A DNA stretch of 64,000 bases from Bacillota bacterium (GTDB lineage: Bacteria; Bacillota; Clostridia; Lachnospirales; Anaerotignaceae): assembly GCA_022791155.1 (NCBI GenBank), contig JAAVYN010000009.1:1-64000 (forward strand), written 5' to 3'. The notes under the pieces were generated by a model that did not search any database, had not been told where the DNA came from, and saw only the letters and a list, made by a program, of their open reading frames with translations. How positions within the stretch are numbered: the stretch's first letter is position 1; every line of letters starts with the position of its first letter. Shown here piece after piece: positions 37,725 through 47,574 of the stretch. The translations under genes and the position numbers were made by a program.

Positions 37725-40355
37725 TCATTTTCTTGGCTCTTTTATCGCCGCCTGTGCTGCTGCAAGCCGCGCAATAGGAACGCGGAAAGGTGAGCACGAA
37801 ACATAGTCAAGGCCAATCATATGGCAAAATTCAACTGAAGAAGGATCGCCGCCATGCTCGCCGCAAATTCCCAAGTGGAGATCCGCACGCTGGCCACGGC
37901 CCTTTTCAACAGCCATTTTCATGAGTTCGCCAACGCCACTTCTGTCAAGCTTGGCTGTAGGATCGCCTTCATATATTTTTTTGTCAATATAGTCAGCAAG
38001 TATCCTTCCGGCGTCGTCACGTGACAGGCCATATGTCATCTGAGTGAGGTCGTTTGTTCCAAATGAGAAGAATTCGGCCTCTTTGGCTATCTCATTGGCT
38101 GTCAAACATGCCCTTGGAATTTCAATCATTGTTCCAACAAGATATTTAAGCTCAATGCCGCTTTCAGCAATAATCTTTTGGGCTGTCTCGTCGATAATCT
38201 TTTTAACAAAGCTCAACTCTTTGACATCGCCCACAAGAGGTATCATAATTTCAGGAACAATGTTATATCCTTTTTCTTTTTTAACCCTTATGGCGGCACT
38301 TATGATCGCTTTGGCCTGCATTTCAGCTATTTCAGGATAGCTCACAGCAAGGCGGCAGCCTCTGTGGCCCATCATTGGGTTAAGCTCATGAAGCGCTTTT
38401 GCCTTGATTTTGAGTTCATCAACAGTTTTTCCCATTTCTTTGGCAATGACTGCAAAGTCCTCATCAGCAGTTGGAAGGAACTCATGAAGTGGCGGGTCAA
38501 GAAGTCTAATTGTGACTGGCCTTTCTCCCATTGCTTCATAAATTCCAACAAAGTCTTCTTCTTGGAACGGGCGTATTGCCTCAAGGTTGGCTGTTCTTTC
38601 TTCAACGCTGTCAGAAAGTATAACTTCCCTGAACTTAAGTATGCGGTTTTCCTCAAAGAACATATGCTCTGTCCTTGTGAGGCCAATGCCCTCGGCGCCA
38701 AACTCAACGGCTTTTGCCGCGTCTTTTGGAGTGTCGGCATTTGTTCTCACTTTGAGGTTTCTCACTCTGTCGGCCCAGCTCATAAATTTGGCAAAATCGC
38801 CTGAAATTTCTGGCTCTGTTGTTGGAATGTCCTCGCCATATATAAATCCTGTGGCTCCGTCAATTGATATATAGTCTCCCTCTTTGAATGTTTTTCCGCC
38901 CAATGTGAATGTTTTGGCAGCTTCATCCATTTTAATTTCTTCACAGCCGGAAACACAGCAACGGCCCATTCCACGGGCAACAACAGCCGCATGGCTTGTC
39001 ATTCCGCCGCGGACTGTGAGAATTCCTTGTGCAGCGGCCATTCCTTCAATGTCTTCTGGTGATGTTTCAAGGCGCACAAGCACAACTCTTTCACCGTTTT
39101 CGGCGGCATTTTTGGCCTCCTCCGCTGTGAAATAAACCTTTCCTGCTCCTGCTCCTGGAGAAGCGGGAAGCCCTTTGCCAAGGGATTTTGCTTCTTTAAG
39201 TTTTTTCTGATCAAAAGCTGGATGAAGCAGTTGATCAAGCTGTTTTGGTTCAACCTTCAAAAGCGCTTCTTCCTCTGTTATGAGTCCTTCGCTCACCATT
39301 TCAACAGCAATTTTCAGCGCGGCGTTGGCCGTTCTTTTGCCATTTCTTGTTTGAAGGAAGAAAAGCTTTCCGTTTTCAATTGTGAATTCCATGTCCTGCA
39401 TGTCTTTATAGTGCTGTTCAAGTTTATGCGCAATGTCACAGAACTGTTCGTAGACAGCCGGCATATCCTCTTTGAGCGTTGCAATTGGCTTTGGAGTGCG
39501 CACACCGGCAACAACGTCTTCGCCTTGCGCATTTATGAGATACTCGCCAAACATGGCGTTTTCACCTGTGGCGGCATTTCTTGTGAAAGCAACGCCTGTG
39601 CCCGAAGTGTCACCCATGTTTCCAAAAACCATCATTTGAACGTTGACAGCAGTTCCCCAGCTATATGGAATGTCGTTCATTCTTCTATAAACGAAGGCGC
39701 GTGGGTTGTCCCAGGAATGGAAAACAGCTTTTATGGCGCTGTAGAGCTGTTCCGTTGGCTCCTGTGGGAAAGGAACGCCCTGATCTTCAAGATATATTGC
39801 CTTAAAGTCGTTTGCAACCTGTTTCAAATCGTCGGCTGTCAGTTCCGGATCAAATTTATATCCCTTTTCCTCTTTGAATTTGTCTAAGTGTCTTTCAAAT
39901 TTAGATTTTGAAACGCCAATGACAACGTCAGCAAACATCATTATAAACCTTCTGTAGCTGTCATATGCAAAACGAGGGTTGTTTGTGGCTTTTGCAAGGC
40001 CCTCAACAGACACGTCGTTCAACCCTAGGTTCAACACAGTGTCCATCATGCCGGGCATTGAAGCCCTTGCGCCAGAACGAACTGAAACGAGAAGAGGATT
40101 TTCATTGGCTCCCAGTTTTTTGCCTGCGATTTCTTCTAATTTCTCAACAGCTTTGTTAATTTGTTCTTTCATTTCGTTGTTGAAAACCTTGTTGTTTTCA
40201 TTGAACTCAGTGCATGTTTCAGTTGTAACTGTAAACCCCTGAGGAATCGGAAGGCCCATATTTGTCATTTCGGCCAAATTGGCGCCTTTGCCGCCAAGAA
40301 GATTTCTCATGTCGGCGTTGCCCTCCGTGAACATATAAACATATTTCTTTACCAT
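37725..40355 (-). CDS. ppdK: Pyruvate, phosphate dikinase
   Basis: Interconverts pyruvate, ATP and phosphate with phosphoenolpyruvate, AMP and pyrophosphate; in anaerobes it can run in either direction. 876 residues, typical of bacterial PPDK. N-terminal ATP-grasp domain (GGKGANLAEMTNMGLPIPQGFT), central phosphohistidine domain with GGMTSHAAVVARGMGRCCV (about 450), and C-terminal PEP/pyruvate barrel ending SVEFCHMIGLDYVSCSPFRVPIARL-like. I use the ATG at 40355 after GGGAGGG; a longer frame to 40484 has no site. Monocistronic with its own promoter. Confidence 0.96.
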   Translation of the reverse strand: MVKKYVYMFTEGNADMRNLLGGKGANLAEMTNMGLPIPQGFTVTTETCTEFNENNKVFNNEMKEQINKAVEKLEEIAGKKLGANENPLLVSVRSGARASMPGMMDTVLNLGLNDVSVEGLAKATNNPRFAYDSYRRFIMMFADVVIGVSKSKFERHLDKFKEEKGYKFDPELTADDLKQVANDFKAIYLEDQGVPFPQEPTEQLYSAIKAVFHSWDNPRAFVYRRMNDIPYSWGTAVNVQMMVFGNMGDTSGTGVAFTRNAATGENAMFGEYLINAQGEDVVAGVRTPKPIATLKEDMPAVYEQFCDIAHKLEQHYKDMQDMEFTIENGKLFFLQTRNGKRTANAALKIAVEMVSEGLITEEEALLKVEPKQLDQLLHPAFDQKKLKEAKSLGKGLPASPGAGAGKVYFTAEEAKNAAENGERVVLVRLETSPEDIEGMAAAQGILTVRGGMTSHAAVVARGMGRCCVSGCEEIKMDEAAKTFTLGGKTFKEGDYISIDGATGFIYGEDIPTTEPEISGDFAKFMSWADRVRNLKVRTNADTPKDAAKAVEFGAEGIGLTRTEHMFFEENRILKFREVILSDSVEERTANLEAIRPFQEEDFVGIYEAMGERPVTIRLLDPPLHEFLPTADEDFAVIAKEMGKTVDELKIKAKALHELNPMMGHRGCRLAVSYPEIAEMQAKAIISAAIRVKKEKGYNIVPEIMIPLVGDVKELSFVKKIIDETAQKIIAESGIELKYLVGTMIEIPRACLTANEIAKEAEFFSFGTNDLTQMTYGLSRDDAGRILADYIDKKIYEGDPTAKLDRSGVGELMKMAVEKGRGQRADLHLGICGEHGGDPSSVEFCHMIGLDYVSCSPFRVPIARLAAAQAAIKEPRK

Positions 40356-40498
40356 ATCAAATCCCTCCCGTTTATTGATAGCGGATATGGCTGTTTCAAG
40401 TTTTGGCCTTTGGCATTCATTTTTTTGAACATTCGCAAAACAAGAACAATGGCCAAATAAATAATAACTGGTATAAAAAACCAAATCCGTTATTATTG

Positions 40499-40527
40499 AT
40501 TATACCACGTATAATTATTTCATACAA
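40499..40527 (-). promoter_or_regulatory. Promoter of ppdK
   Basis: On the minus strand, TTGTAT, a 17-base spacer and TATAAT, giving a leader of about 135 bases. The rest of 40528-40754 shows no gene. Confidence 0.65.
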
Positions 40528-40754
40528 TTGCCACAAAATAAAAATATTATCATTTTTTTGAGCAATATATATGTAATTTTATTAAAAAATCACAAAAACA
40601 TGTGTCAAAATTCTAAAATCATATAAATAACATACATAAATGTTGTGAGCAATTCAATTTTCGATTGTTATTCTTTTTGTGCCAATTGAAATTCGATTGG
40701 TTGTGTTCTAATTCAAAAAAAATCAAACCCCACAAACAAGCCTGTTTTTCGCCA

Positions 40755-40783
40755 AAAAATGTTTTTTGCAGTCAAACATTTTT
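40755..40783 (-). terminator. Terminator overlapping the threonine aldolase stop
   Basis: On the minus strand, AAATGTTT/AAACATTT arms around a 9-base loop, followed by TTTTTGG. The stem begins inside the last codons. Confidence 0.5.
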
Positions 40784-41803
40784 CACACAGTCAATCAGTG
40801 CCAAAACATTTTCCTCTTTTGTTGCCCAGCTTGTGCAAAAGCGCACGGCCGTTGTTTCATCAAATTTTTTTATTGTTGAAAATGAATATTTTTCGCCTAT
40901 GATTTTCAGTTTTTCATTGGGAATTATTGGAAACTGCTGGTTTGTGTCCGAGTCATACAAAAGCTTCCAGCCCCTTGAAACAAATGCGTCTTTGAGCATA
41001 ATGGCAAGTCTGTTGGCATGTTCAGATATATCAAAATATAACCCGTTTTCAAAAAGCGTCACAAACTGGATCCCCAGAAGGCGCCCTTTTGCAAGCATTC
41101 CGCCTCTTTGTTTTATTGAATAACGGAATTCTTTGTCCAAATTTTTGTTTGTTATCACAACTGCTTCGCCAAAAAGCGCTCCAACCTTTGTGCCGCCAAT
41201 GTAAAACACATCGCACAGTTCGGCTATATCCTTAAGTGTCATGTCATTGCTTTTTGCAGCCAGGCCATATCCCATGCGTGCGCCATCCATGAAAAGGAGC
41301 ATTCCAGTTTCACGGCAAACTTTGCTTATCTTCCTAAGTTCATTTTTGTAATATATTGTTCCATTTTCTGTTGGGTTTGATATATACACCATTGCCGGCT
41401 GAACAGTGTGTTCAGCGCTTTCGTCACTCCAATGTTCATCGTGAAGCTTTTTTATCTGTTCAGCTGTGATTTTGCCATCGTCACTTTCAAGTGTGATGAC
41501 TTTGTGCCCACTGGCCTCTATAGCCCCTGTTTCGTGAACATTGATGTGCCCTGTTTCAGCGCTCACAACCCCCTGATATGGCTTCAGCGCCGCTGCTATG
41601 ACTGTTGTGTTTGTCTGTGTTCCCCCAACAAGAAAATGAACGCCCGCATTTTCAGCACCACAAAGTTTTCTTATTATGTCCGCCGCTTTTTCACAGTATT
41701 CATCTGTTCCATATCCAGATGTTTGTTCAAAGTTTGTTTTTTCAAGCGCTTTCAATATCTCGCTGTGCGCACCCTCAGTGTAATCACTTTCAAAACGTAT
41801 CAT
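40772..41803 (-). CDS. ltaE: Low-specificity threonine aldolase family protein
   Basis: PLP enzyme of fold type I that splits threonine or allo-threonine into glycine and acetaldehyde. 343 residues. Blocks: FESDYTEGAHSEIL at the N-terminus, FLVGGTQTNTTVIAAAL (about 58), ETGHINVHETGAIEASGHK, LFMDGARMGYGLAA (about 168), and the PLP lysine in FYIGGTKVGALFGEAVV (about 205). It is the last gene after mutS2 and a two-component pair and may share their transcript (57-bp gap to the kinase). The substrate stereochemistry is not readable. Confidence 0.9.
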   Translation of the reverse strand: MIRFESDYTEGAHSEILKALEKTNFEQTSGYGTDEYCEKAADIIRKLCGAENAGVHFLVGGTQTNTTVIAAALKPYQGVVSAETGHINVHETGAIEASGHKVITLESDDGKITAEQIKKLHDEHWSDESAEHTVQPAMVYISNPTENGTIYYKNELRKISKVCRETGMLLFMDGARMGYGLAAKSNDMTLKDIAELCDVFYIGGTKVGALFGEAVVITNKNLDKEFRYSIKQRGGMLAKGRLLGIQFVTLFENGLYFDISEHANRLAIMLKDAFVSRGWKLLYDSDTNQQFPIIPNEKLKIIGEKYSFSTIKKFDETTAVRFCTSWATKEENVLALIDCVKNV

Positions 41804-41860
41804 GTTAAACTCCTCCTAAAAAATTAAAAGTTCATCAAATATAAAACTATCTCAAAAGCG

Positions 41861-43288
41861 TCACGCTTTTCCTCCCGCTATATCTAAAGTGAAAACAAAC
41901 TCTGTTCCCTCTCCCTCGGCACTTTTCACTGTTATTGTCTGACCATGAGCCTTTATAAATTCCTTCACAATTGAAAGCCCCAAACCAACGCCCGATTTGT
42001 CCATTCCCCTTGATGTGTCGGCCTTGAAAAACCTTTCAAAAACCTTTTTTTGCTCCTCCACATTTATCCCAACGCCGCTGTCCTTGACGCCAATGTGCAC
42101 TTTGTTGCCTTTGACAGTTGTTTCAACAGCAATTGTTCCGTTTTCTGGCGTGAATTTTATGGAGTTGTCCAAAAGATTGTGTATAACACGCTGTATCATG
42201 TTTGGATCGGCCTCAACCTCTGTCACTTCCTCCGCAAATATGGCTTTTGTGTTGATTTTTTTTGACACAACGCGTCTTTCAAATATATTAAGGCAATCCC
42301 TGATCATGTCGTTTATGTCAAACTCACATATTTCGGGCTTTATGGCGCCGGCTTCAGCCTTGCTGAGATCTGTCATGTCGTTGGCAAGTTTGCTAAGGCG
42401 TGCCGTTTCTTCAAGAACAATTTTAAGATAGTGCCCCTGCTTCTCCTCTGGAATTGTTCCGTCAGCTATGGCGCCTATGAACCCTTGTATGCTTGTCAGC
42501 GGCGAACGCAGGTCATGGCATATATTCGCTATAAATTTTTGGCGGTTATTCTCGCTTTTTTCAAGGCTTTCAGCCATATTGTTGAAACTTTGCGCAAGCT
42601 GCCCAACCTCATCGCTTGTTGTGATGTTGATTCTGTTTTGAAAGTTTCCGTCAGCAATTATCTTCGCCGCCTTATTCATTTCTTTCAACGGTCTTGTCAT
42701 TGTTTTGCACGAAAAATATATCAAAACTGCACCAATTGCCAAAACAGGCAGCATACAACCAAATATGACACCCTCCATCTTCTTTGAAGCGGCCTCAAGC
42801 ACCGTCATTGGTTTGCACATAAATATTCCGCCAAGTATGCTGTCGCCTATTGTTATTGGATAGCCCACGGTGAGAACTGTTTCATTGAACATGCCGCCAA
42901 CCTTGCTGTTGACAGTGGCAACTTTGCCATTCAAAACAAGGTTCACGGCCTCGTCAGTTATTGTGCGGCCAATCCATGTCTGGTTAAGGCTTGAAGACAC
43001 AAGCGAAACCTGGCCTTTGTTGTTCATAAAAAACACACTTGCCCCCATATATTGCTCCACAATTTGAAGTTCGAAATTTATTCTTGAAAGATCCACATCA
43101 CCTGTGAAATATAGGTTTGTCATGCTTTCCTTAAATCTTTCACCCTGGAGTATAAGCTGCTTTTGCTGATCATCCATATATTGTCTTGTGTAGACAATTG
43201 AAAACCCTGTTCCAAAAACGCTGAATGACACAAAAAGTATTCCCATATATAAAAGCGCCTGTTTGGCAAATATGCTTTTCAGCCTCAC
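41861..43288 (-). CDS. Membrane sensor histidine kinase
   Basis: 475 residues: a transmembrane helix near residues 12-33, an extracytoplasmic sensor of about 130 residues, a second helix near 175-195, a HAMP linker (CKTMTRPLKEMNKAAKIIADGNF), the phospho-acceptor box IANICHDLRSPLTSIQGF (His near 261), and the ATPase boxes (NLLDNSIKF, DSGVGI, GLGLSIVKEF). It phosphorylates the response regulator encoded just upstream, with which it overlaps by four bases. The signal is unknown. Confidence 0.93.
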   Translation of the reverse strand: MRLKSIFAKQALLYMGILFVSFSVFGTGFSIVYTRQYMDDQQKQLILQGERFKESMTNLYFTGDVDLSRINFELQIVEQYMGASVFFMNNKGQVSLVSSSLNQTWIGRTITDEAVNLVLNGKVATVNSKVGGMFNETVLTVGYPITIGDSILGGIFMCKPMTVLEAASKKMEGVIFGCMLPVLAIGAVLIYFSCKTMTRPLKEMNKAAKIIADGNFQNRINITTSDEVGQLAQSFNNMAESLEKSENNRQKFIANICHDLRSPLTSIQGFIGAIADGTIPEEKQGHYLKIVLEETARLSKLANDMTDLSKAEAGAIKPEICEFDINDMIRDCLNIFERRVVSKKINTKAIFAEEVTEVEADPNMIQRVIHNLLDNSIKFTPENGTIAVETTVKGNKVHIGVKDSGVGINVEEQKKVFERFFKADTSRGMDKSGVGLGLSIVKEFIKAHGQTITVKSAEGEGTEFVFTLDIAGGKA

Positions 43289-43986
43289 TTCTGCTTCACC
43301 TCAAATTTATATCCAACGCCCCAAACCGTTTTGACACTCCAGTTTTCATCATTGTCAAATTTTTCGCGTATCCTTTTTATGTGAACGTCAACAGTTCTTG
43401 TGTCACCTATATATTCATAGCCCCATATTTTGTCCAAAAGCTGATCCCTTGTGAAAACCTGATTGGGCTTTTGCGCAAGAAAACACAGCAGTTCAAATTC
43501 TTTGGGCGGAAAATTGAGCTCCTTTCCATGATATGTCACAGTGTAGTTGTCCATGTTGATCTCAAGGTTTTGAAAAACAATGCGGCTTCCGCTTTCCTCC
43601 TTTTCTTCCTTATTGTTGTCATATCTTCTTAAAACGGCTTTGACCCGGGCTATGAGCTCCTTGGGCTCAAACGGCTTGACTATATAATCATCAGCCCCCA
43701 ACTCAAGCCCCAAAACCTTGTCAAACGTGTCGCCTTTGGCTGTGAGCATTATAATTGGAACTTTGCTCGTTTTTCTAACCTCGCGGCAAACTTCATAGCC
43801 GTCAATTCCCGGAAGCATTATGTCCAAAAGTATAAGCCCTGGCTTGAATTCTTCAAACGCGCTCATTGCCATGTTCCCGTCATACACTTCTTTTGTTTCA
43901 TATCCTTCACGTATCAAATAAAGCGATATTAGCTCTGCAATGTGCTCATCGTCATCAACAATGAGCACCTTAATTTTGTCAGACAT
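43285..43986 (-). CDS. OmpR-family response regulator
   Basis: 233 residues. Receiver domain with acidic pocket VDDDEH and phospho-Asp in LILLDIMLPGIDGYE (about residue 55), and Lys in IVKPFEPKEL. The C-terminal winged helix has the OmpR/PhoB blocks FPPKEFELLCFLAQKPNQVFTRDQLLDKIWGYEY-type and RTVDVHIKRIREK. It overlaps the kinase gene by four bases and starts 12 bp after mutS2. Its regulon cannot be told. Confidence 0.94.
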   Translation of the reverse strand: MSDKIKVLIVDDDEHIAELISLYLIREGYETKEVYDGNMAMSAFEEFKPGLILLDIMLPGIDGYEVCREVRKTSKVPIIMLTAKGDTFDKVLGLELGADDYIVKPFEPKELIARVKAVLRRYDNNKEEKEESGSRIVFQNLEINMDNYTVTYHGKELNFPPKEFELLCFLAQKPNQVFTRDQLLDKIWGYEYIGDTRTVDVHIKRIREKFDNDENWSVKTVWGVGYKFEVKQK

Positions 43987-43998
43987 CGGCGTTCCTCC

Positions 43999-46380
43999 TC
44001 ATTTCAGTTCAACAACTGTGACTCCCATTTCTCCCTCGCCATACACTCCAGGGCGGTGACTTTTCACATGCGGGTTTGTCCTCAGATATGTCTGAACGGC
44101 GCTTCTCAGCGCGCCTGTTCCCTTGCCATGTATTATTGTGATTTGTTTCAGGCCAGAAAGATAAGCATCGTCAATATATTTGTCAATGTTTCCCAACGCC
44201 TCCTCCACAAGCTGTCCTCGGCAGTCAATTTCGGCGCTCACGCTATAGCTTTTGCTTTGCCGAACCTTTGGCGGAATGCTTCTGAAATTGCTTTTTGGCT
44301 GTTGTTTTTCGGCATAAACTTCAACAGAAAGTTCTTTCATCGGAACTTTGACCTTCAGGCTTCCCATCTGAACCATGACTTCCTTTCCGCTGTCGGGCGC
44401 CGTGAGCGCCGTTCCATGCTGATCAAAGCTCACAACATAGACTCTGTCACCAGGCTTTATGCTCTCTGGAGCCTTATTATTCTTTCTTTTTTGAGCAAGT
44501 GTTTTGTTTATCTGGCTGTCAATGTTTTCTATATTGTCTTTAATTTTTTTGCGGCTTTCGTTCATGTCACTTTGCTTTGCTTTCTCGCGGGCATTTTTGT
44601 TCATTTCTTTTATAATCGCATCGGCCTCTTCTTTTGCCCGCACATACACCATTTTTGCTTCCTCACGGGCTTTTTCCAATATTTTTTCTTTTTGGCGGTT
44701 CACTTTTTCTCTCTGGTTTTCGGCCTCTTTTTTCAGTGTTTCGGCCTCACGGCGATATTGTTCCGCGCGTTCTTGTTCATATATGACACTCTTGCGGCTT
44801 ATCTCCAAATCTGTTATAACATCCTCAAAACGCGTTTCGTCATGGCTCAAAAACTCTTTCGCTTTTTCAATTATTTCATCTTTCAGCCCCAAACGCTTTG
44901 AAATGGCAAACGCATTGCTCTTTCCAGGGATTCCAATCAAAAGCCTGTATGTTGGGCTCAGTGTTTCAACGTCAAATTCGCAGCTTGCATTTTCGGCGCC
45001 ATTTGTTGAAAGCGCAAAAACCTTCAGCTCGCTGTAATGCGTTGTGACAGCAGTGCGAATTTTTCTGTCCATAAGCCGGCGCACAATGGCCATGGCAAGG
45101 GCGGCGCCTTCTGTTGGATCTGTCCCCGCCCCCAATTCATCAAACAGCACAAGCGAATTGTCGGTCACATTTTCCAAAATGTTGACAATGTTGCTCATGT
45201 GGGCCGAAAATGTGCTTAGGTTTTGCTCAATGCTCTGTTCATCGCCAATGTCGGCAAAGACGTCATCAAACACGCCCAGTTGTGAATTGTCAAATGCCGG
45301 AATGTGAAGTCCGGCCTGCCCCATAAGCGTGAAAAGGCCAATTGTTTTCAGCGTCACGGTTTTTCCGCCTGTGTTTGGCCCTGTTATGAGAAGGGTTGTG
45401 AATTCCTTGCCCAAATATATGTCAGTTGGCACAACCGTTTTGTCGTCTAAAAGCGGGTGCCTTCCCTTTTTGATGTTTATATAGCCGTTGTTGTTGAAAA
45501 CGGCTTCACTCCCTTTCATTGAAAGAGACAAATTTCCTTTGGCAAATATAAAATCCAGCTGTGTTATGATTTCTATGTTTGCCGAGATTGAGTCAGAATT
45601 TTCTCTCACGTTGTCGCTCAGTCTTTCAAGTATTTTTTCAATCTCAGCTTTTTCTTCAGCCTGAAGTTCTTTAATTTTGTTGTTGAGCTGAACAACGCTC
45701 ATAGGTTCTATGAAAAGCGTTGAGCCTGTGTTTGACTGATCGTGAACCATTCCATTGAAACTGCTTCTATATTCACTTTTAACTGGAACGCAATATCTGT
45801 CATTCCGAATTGTTATGACATAGTCCTGAAGCATATTTCTGTATGCCGGAGAATTTATGATTGAGTTGAGATGATCCCTTATTCTGTTGTTGGCCACGTT
45901 TATTCCATGGCGAATTTCCCTCAGCTTGGCTGAAGCATCGTCAGCTATTTCAACTTCCGAAACAACACACCTTGATATTTCTGCTTCAAGGCGGTCAAGC
46001 GGCACAACCATTTCAAACATTTCATCTATACTTTCATAGCTTTCGCCCTTGTTTTCGTTTTTAGAATAGTTTTTAACCTTGCGACAAACATATAAAAACT
46101 CGTTCACATTCATGAGCTCTTCAATGTTCAGCGTTCCGCCTGCCATGGCGCGTTTGATCTGCGGCCTTATCTCGCGTATGCCTCCCAAAGGTATGTTCCC
46201 TTTTCTGACAATCATGGCCGAGGCTTCTGTTGTGTCTTTTTGCCACTTTTCTATTTCAGTGATGTTCACAGACGGCTTGAGCCCGGCACAAAGCTCTTTG
46301 CCCATGGGAGAAATGGCAAAGTTTTTCAGTTTTTCAATTATTTTATTATATTCTAAAGTGCGCAATGCTTTTTCGTTCAT
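43999..46380 (-). CDS. mutS2: Endonuclease MutS2 (MutS family with Smr domain)
   Basis: 793 residues from the chosen start. It has a core MutS clamp and ATPase with Walker A LLITGPNTGGKTVTLKT (about 327) and LVLFDELGAGTDPTEGAALA (about 405), a long Glu/Lys/Arg-rich coiled coil (about 510-620), a KOW-like region, and a C-terminal Smr nuclease domain (IDCRGQLVEEALGNID, ITIIHGKGTGALR). MutS2 suppresses recombination and, in Bacillus, acts on collided ribosomes. The ATG at 46380 follows TGAGGAT. It heads a likely operon with the two-component genes. Confidence 0.95.
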   Translation of the reverse strand: MNEKALRTLEYNKIIEKLKNFAISPMGKELCAGLKPSVNITEIEKWQKDTTEASAMIVRKGNIPLGGIREIRPQIKRAMAGGTLNIEELMNVNEFLYVCRKVKNYSKNENKGESYESIDEMFEMVVPLDRLEAEISRCVVSEVEIADDASAKLREIRHGINVANNRIRDHLNSIINSPAYRNMLQDYVITIRNDRYCVPVKSEYRSSFNGMVHDQSNTGSTLFIEPMSVVQLNNKIKELQAEEKAEIEKILERLSDNVRENSDSISANIEIITQLDFIFAKGNLSLSMKGSEAVFNNNGYINIKKGRHPLLDDKTVVPTDIYLGKEFTTLLITGPNTGGKTVTLKTIGLFTLMGQAGLHIPAFDNSQLGVFDDVFADIGDEQSIEQNLSTFSAHMSNIVNILENVTDNSLVLFDELGAGTDPTEGAALAMAIVRRLMDRKIRTAVTTHYSELKVFALSTNGAENASCEFDVETLSPTYRLLIGIPGKSNAFAISKRLGLKDEIIEKAKEFLSHDETRFEDVITDLEISRKSVIYEQERAEQYRREAETLKKEAENQREKVNRQKEKILEKAREEAKMVYVRAKEEADAIIKEMNKNAREKAKQSDMNESRKKIKDNIENIDSQINKTLAQKRKNNKAPESIKPGDRVYVVSFDQHGTALTAPDSGKEVMVQMGSLKVKVPMKELSVEVYAEKQQPKSNFRSIPPKVRQSKSYSVSAEIDCRGQLVEEALGNIDKYIDDAYLSGLKQITIIHGKGTGALRSAVQTYLRTNPHVKSHRPGVYGEGEMGVTVVELK

Positions 46381-46842
46381 AACAATCCTCATTCCAAAAA
46401 TCAATAATATGCACTAACAAATTTGAACACAAAATTTTCTCTGTCAGGCGTCACCCTTCACTTGCCTTGTTGGCGCCGCTTTCGGCTTCAACAATGTCCA
46501 TCGCATTTCCAACATGTTTTTATTTTGCCACAAAAGAACAATATACACAAGGAAACTATTGTTTTATTCACAAAATATTTTTCAAAATGTAAATTATTTC
46601 CATATGAAACCAAAGCAACGCCATTCCAAATTGAAAACTTTTCGCTATATGACAAAAAGCAGAGCTAAAAGCCCTGCATACACAAAAAACACGTTTGAAA
46701 TAAGACCATATCAAAAATCTGCACACATGTCAAAAGAGAATGTCTGGTAACATCAAATTCAATCAAAAACTTCAAACAAAATCAAACACCAGATCTGCAA
46801 AACGCACATTGTCAGGCAGAAATGTGATTCTGCAAAACAAAT
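46381..46842. other. Intergenic stretch upstream of mutS2
   Basis: About 460 bp of AT-rich DNA after the ABC importer operon. No gene is recognised. The mutS2 promoter must be here, but I cannot point to a convincing -35/-10 pair. Confidence 0.45.
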
Positions 46843-47565
46843 TTAGTCCCTTATAACACTTCTGTATTCCTCAGATGTCAGCTCCCTTGTTATCTTTCCC
46901 TTTTCAATGAACAATATTCTGTCAGAAACATCTCTCACAAATCTTTCGTCATGGCTTATTATGAATATCCCCATTCCATCTTCTTTGGCAAAGGAGCGTA
47001 TTATTTTGACAATTTCGTTCACAAGCGCCGAGTCAAGCGCGGCTGTTGGCTCGTCAAAACAAAGAAGTTTTGGGTTTGTGACACAGCTTCTTGCAATCGC
47101 CACGCGCTGTTTTTGGCCGCCGCTGAGTTCTGACGGCTTGTTGTTGGCCTTGTCCCCCAGTCCCAAGCTTTCAAGCATTTTCACAGCCGCCAAATTGGCC
47201 TCGCTTTTTGACATTTTGTAAACTTCCACAAGCGCAAGCGTCACATTTTCAATCACTGTCAAATGCGGAAAAAGGTGATAACTTTGAAAAACCATTCCAA
47301 TATCTTTTCTTATTTCTGCCAGTTCATTTTTTCCGGCATAATTCATTGTTTTGCCGTTTGCGGCACAAACACATCTTCCATTGATCTCAATTGTTCCCCT
47401 GTCACATTTTTCAAGCCCGGCAACACAACGCATAACAGTTGTCTTTCCAGCGCCACTTTGGCCAACAAGCGACACAACTTCTCCAAAATCAACTCCAAAA
47501 TTGATGTCGTTGAGCACAACCATGTCGTTAAAAGATTTATACAAACCTTCTATATTAAGAAGCAT
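46843..47565 (-). CDS. Polar amino acid ABC transporter, ATP-binding protein
   Basis: 240 residues. Walker A VGQSGAGKTTVMR (about 34), Q loop MVFQSYHLFPHLTV (about 91), signature LSGGQKQRVAIARSC (about 145), Walker B LLCFDEPTAALD, and the switch His in FIISHDERFVRDVS. It is the GlnQ/HisP-type ATPase that powers the importer formed with the permease 9 bp upstream and the lipoprotein receptor. It is the last gene of the unit. Confidence 0.93.
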   Translation of the reverse strand: MLLNIEGLYKSFNDMVVLNDINFGVDFGEVVSLVGQSGAGKTTVMRCVAGLEKCDRGTIEINGRCVCAANGKTMNYAGKNELAEIRKDIGMVFQSYHLFPHLTVIENVTLALVEVYKMSKSEANLAAVKMLESLGLGDKANNKPSELSGGQKQRVAIARSCVTNPKLLCFDEPTAALDSALVNEIVKIIRSFAKEDGMGIFIISHDERFVRDVSDRILFIEKGKITRELTSEEYRSVIRD

Positions 47566-47574
47566 GTTTTCCTC

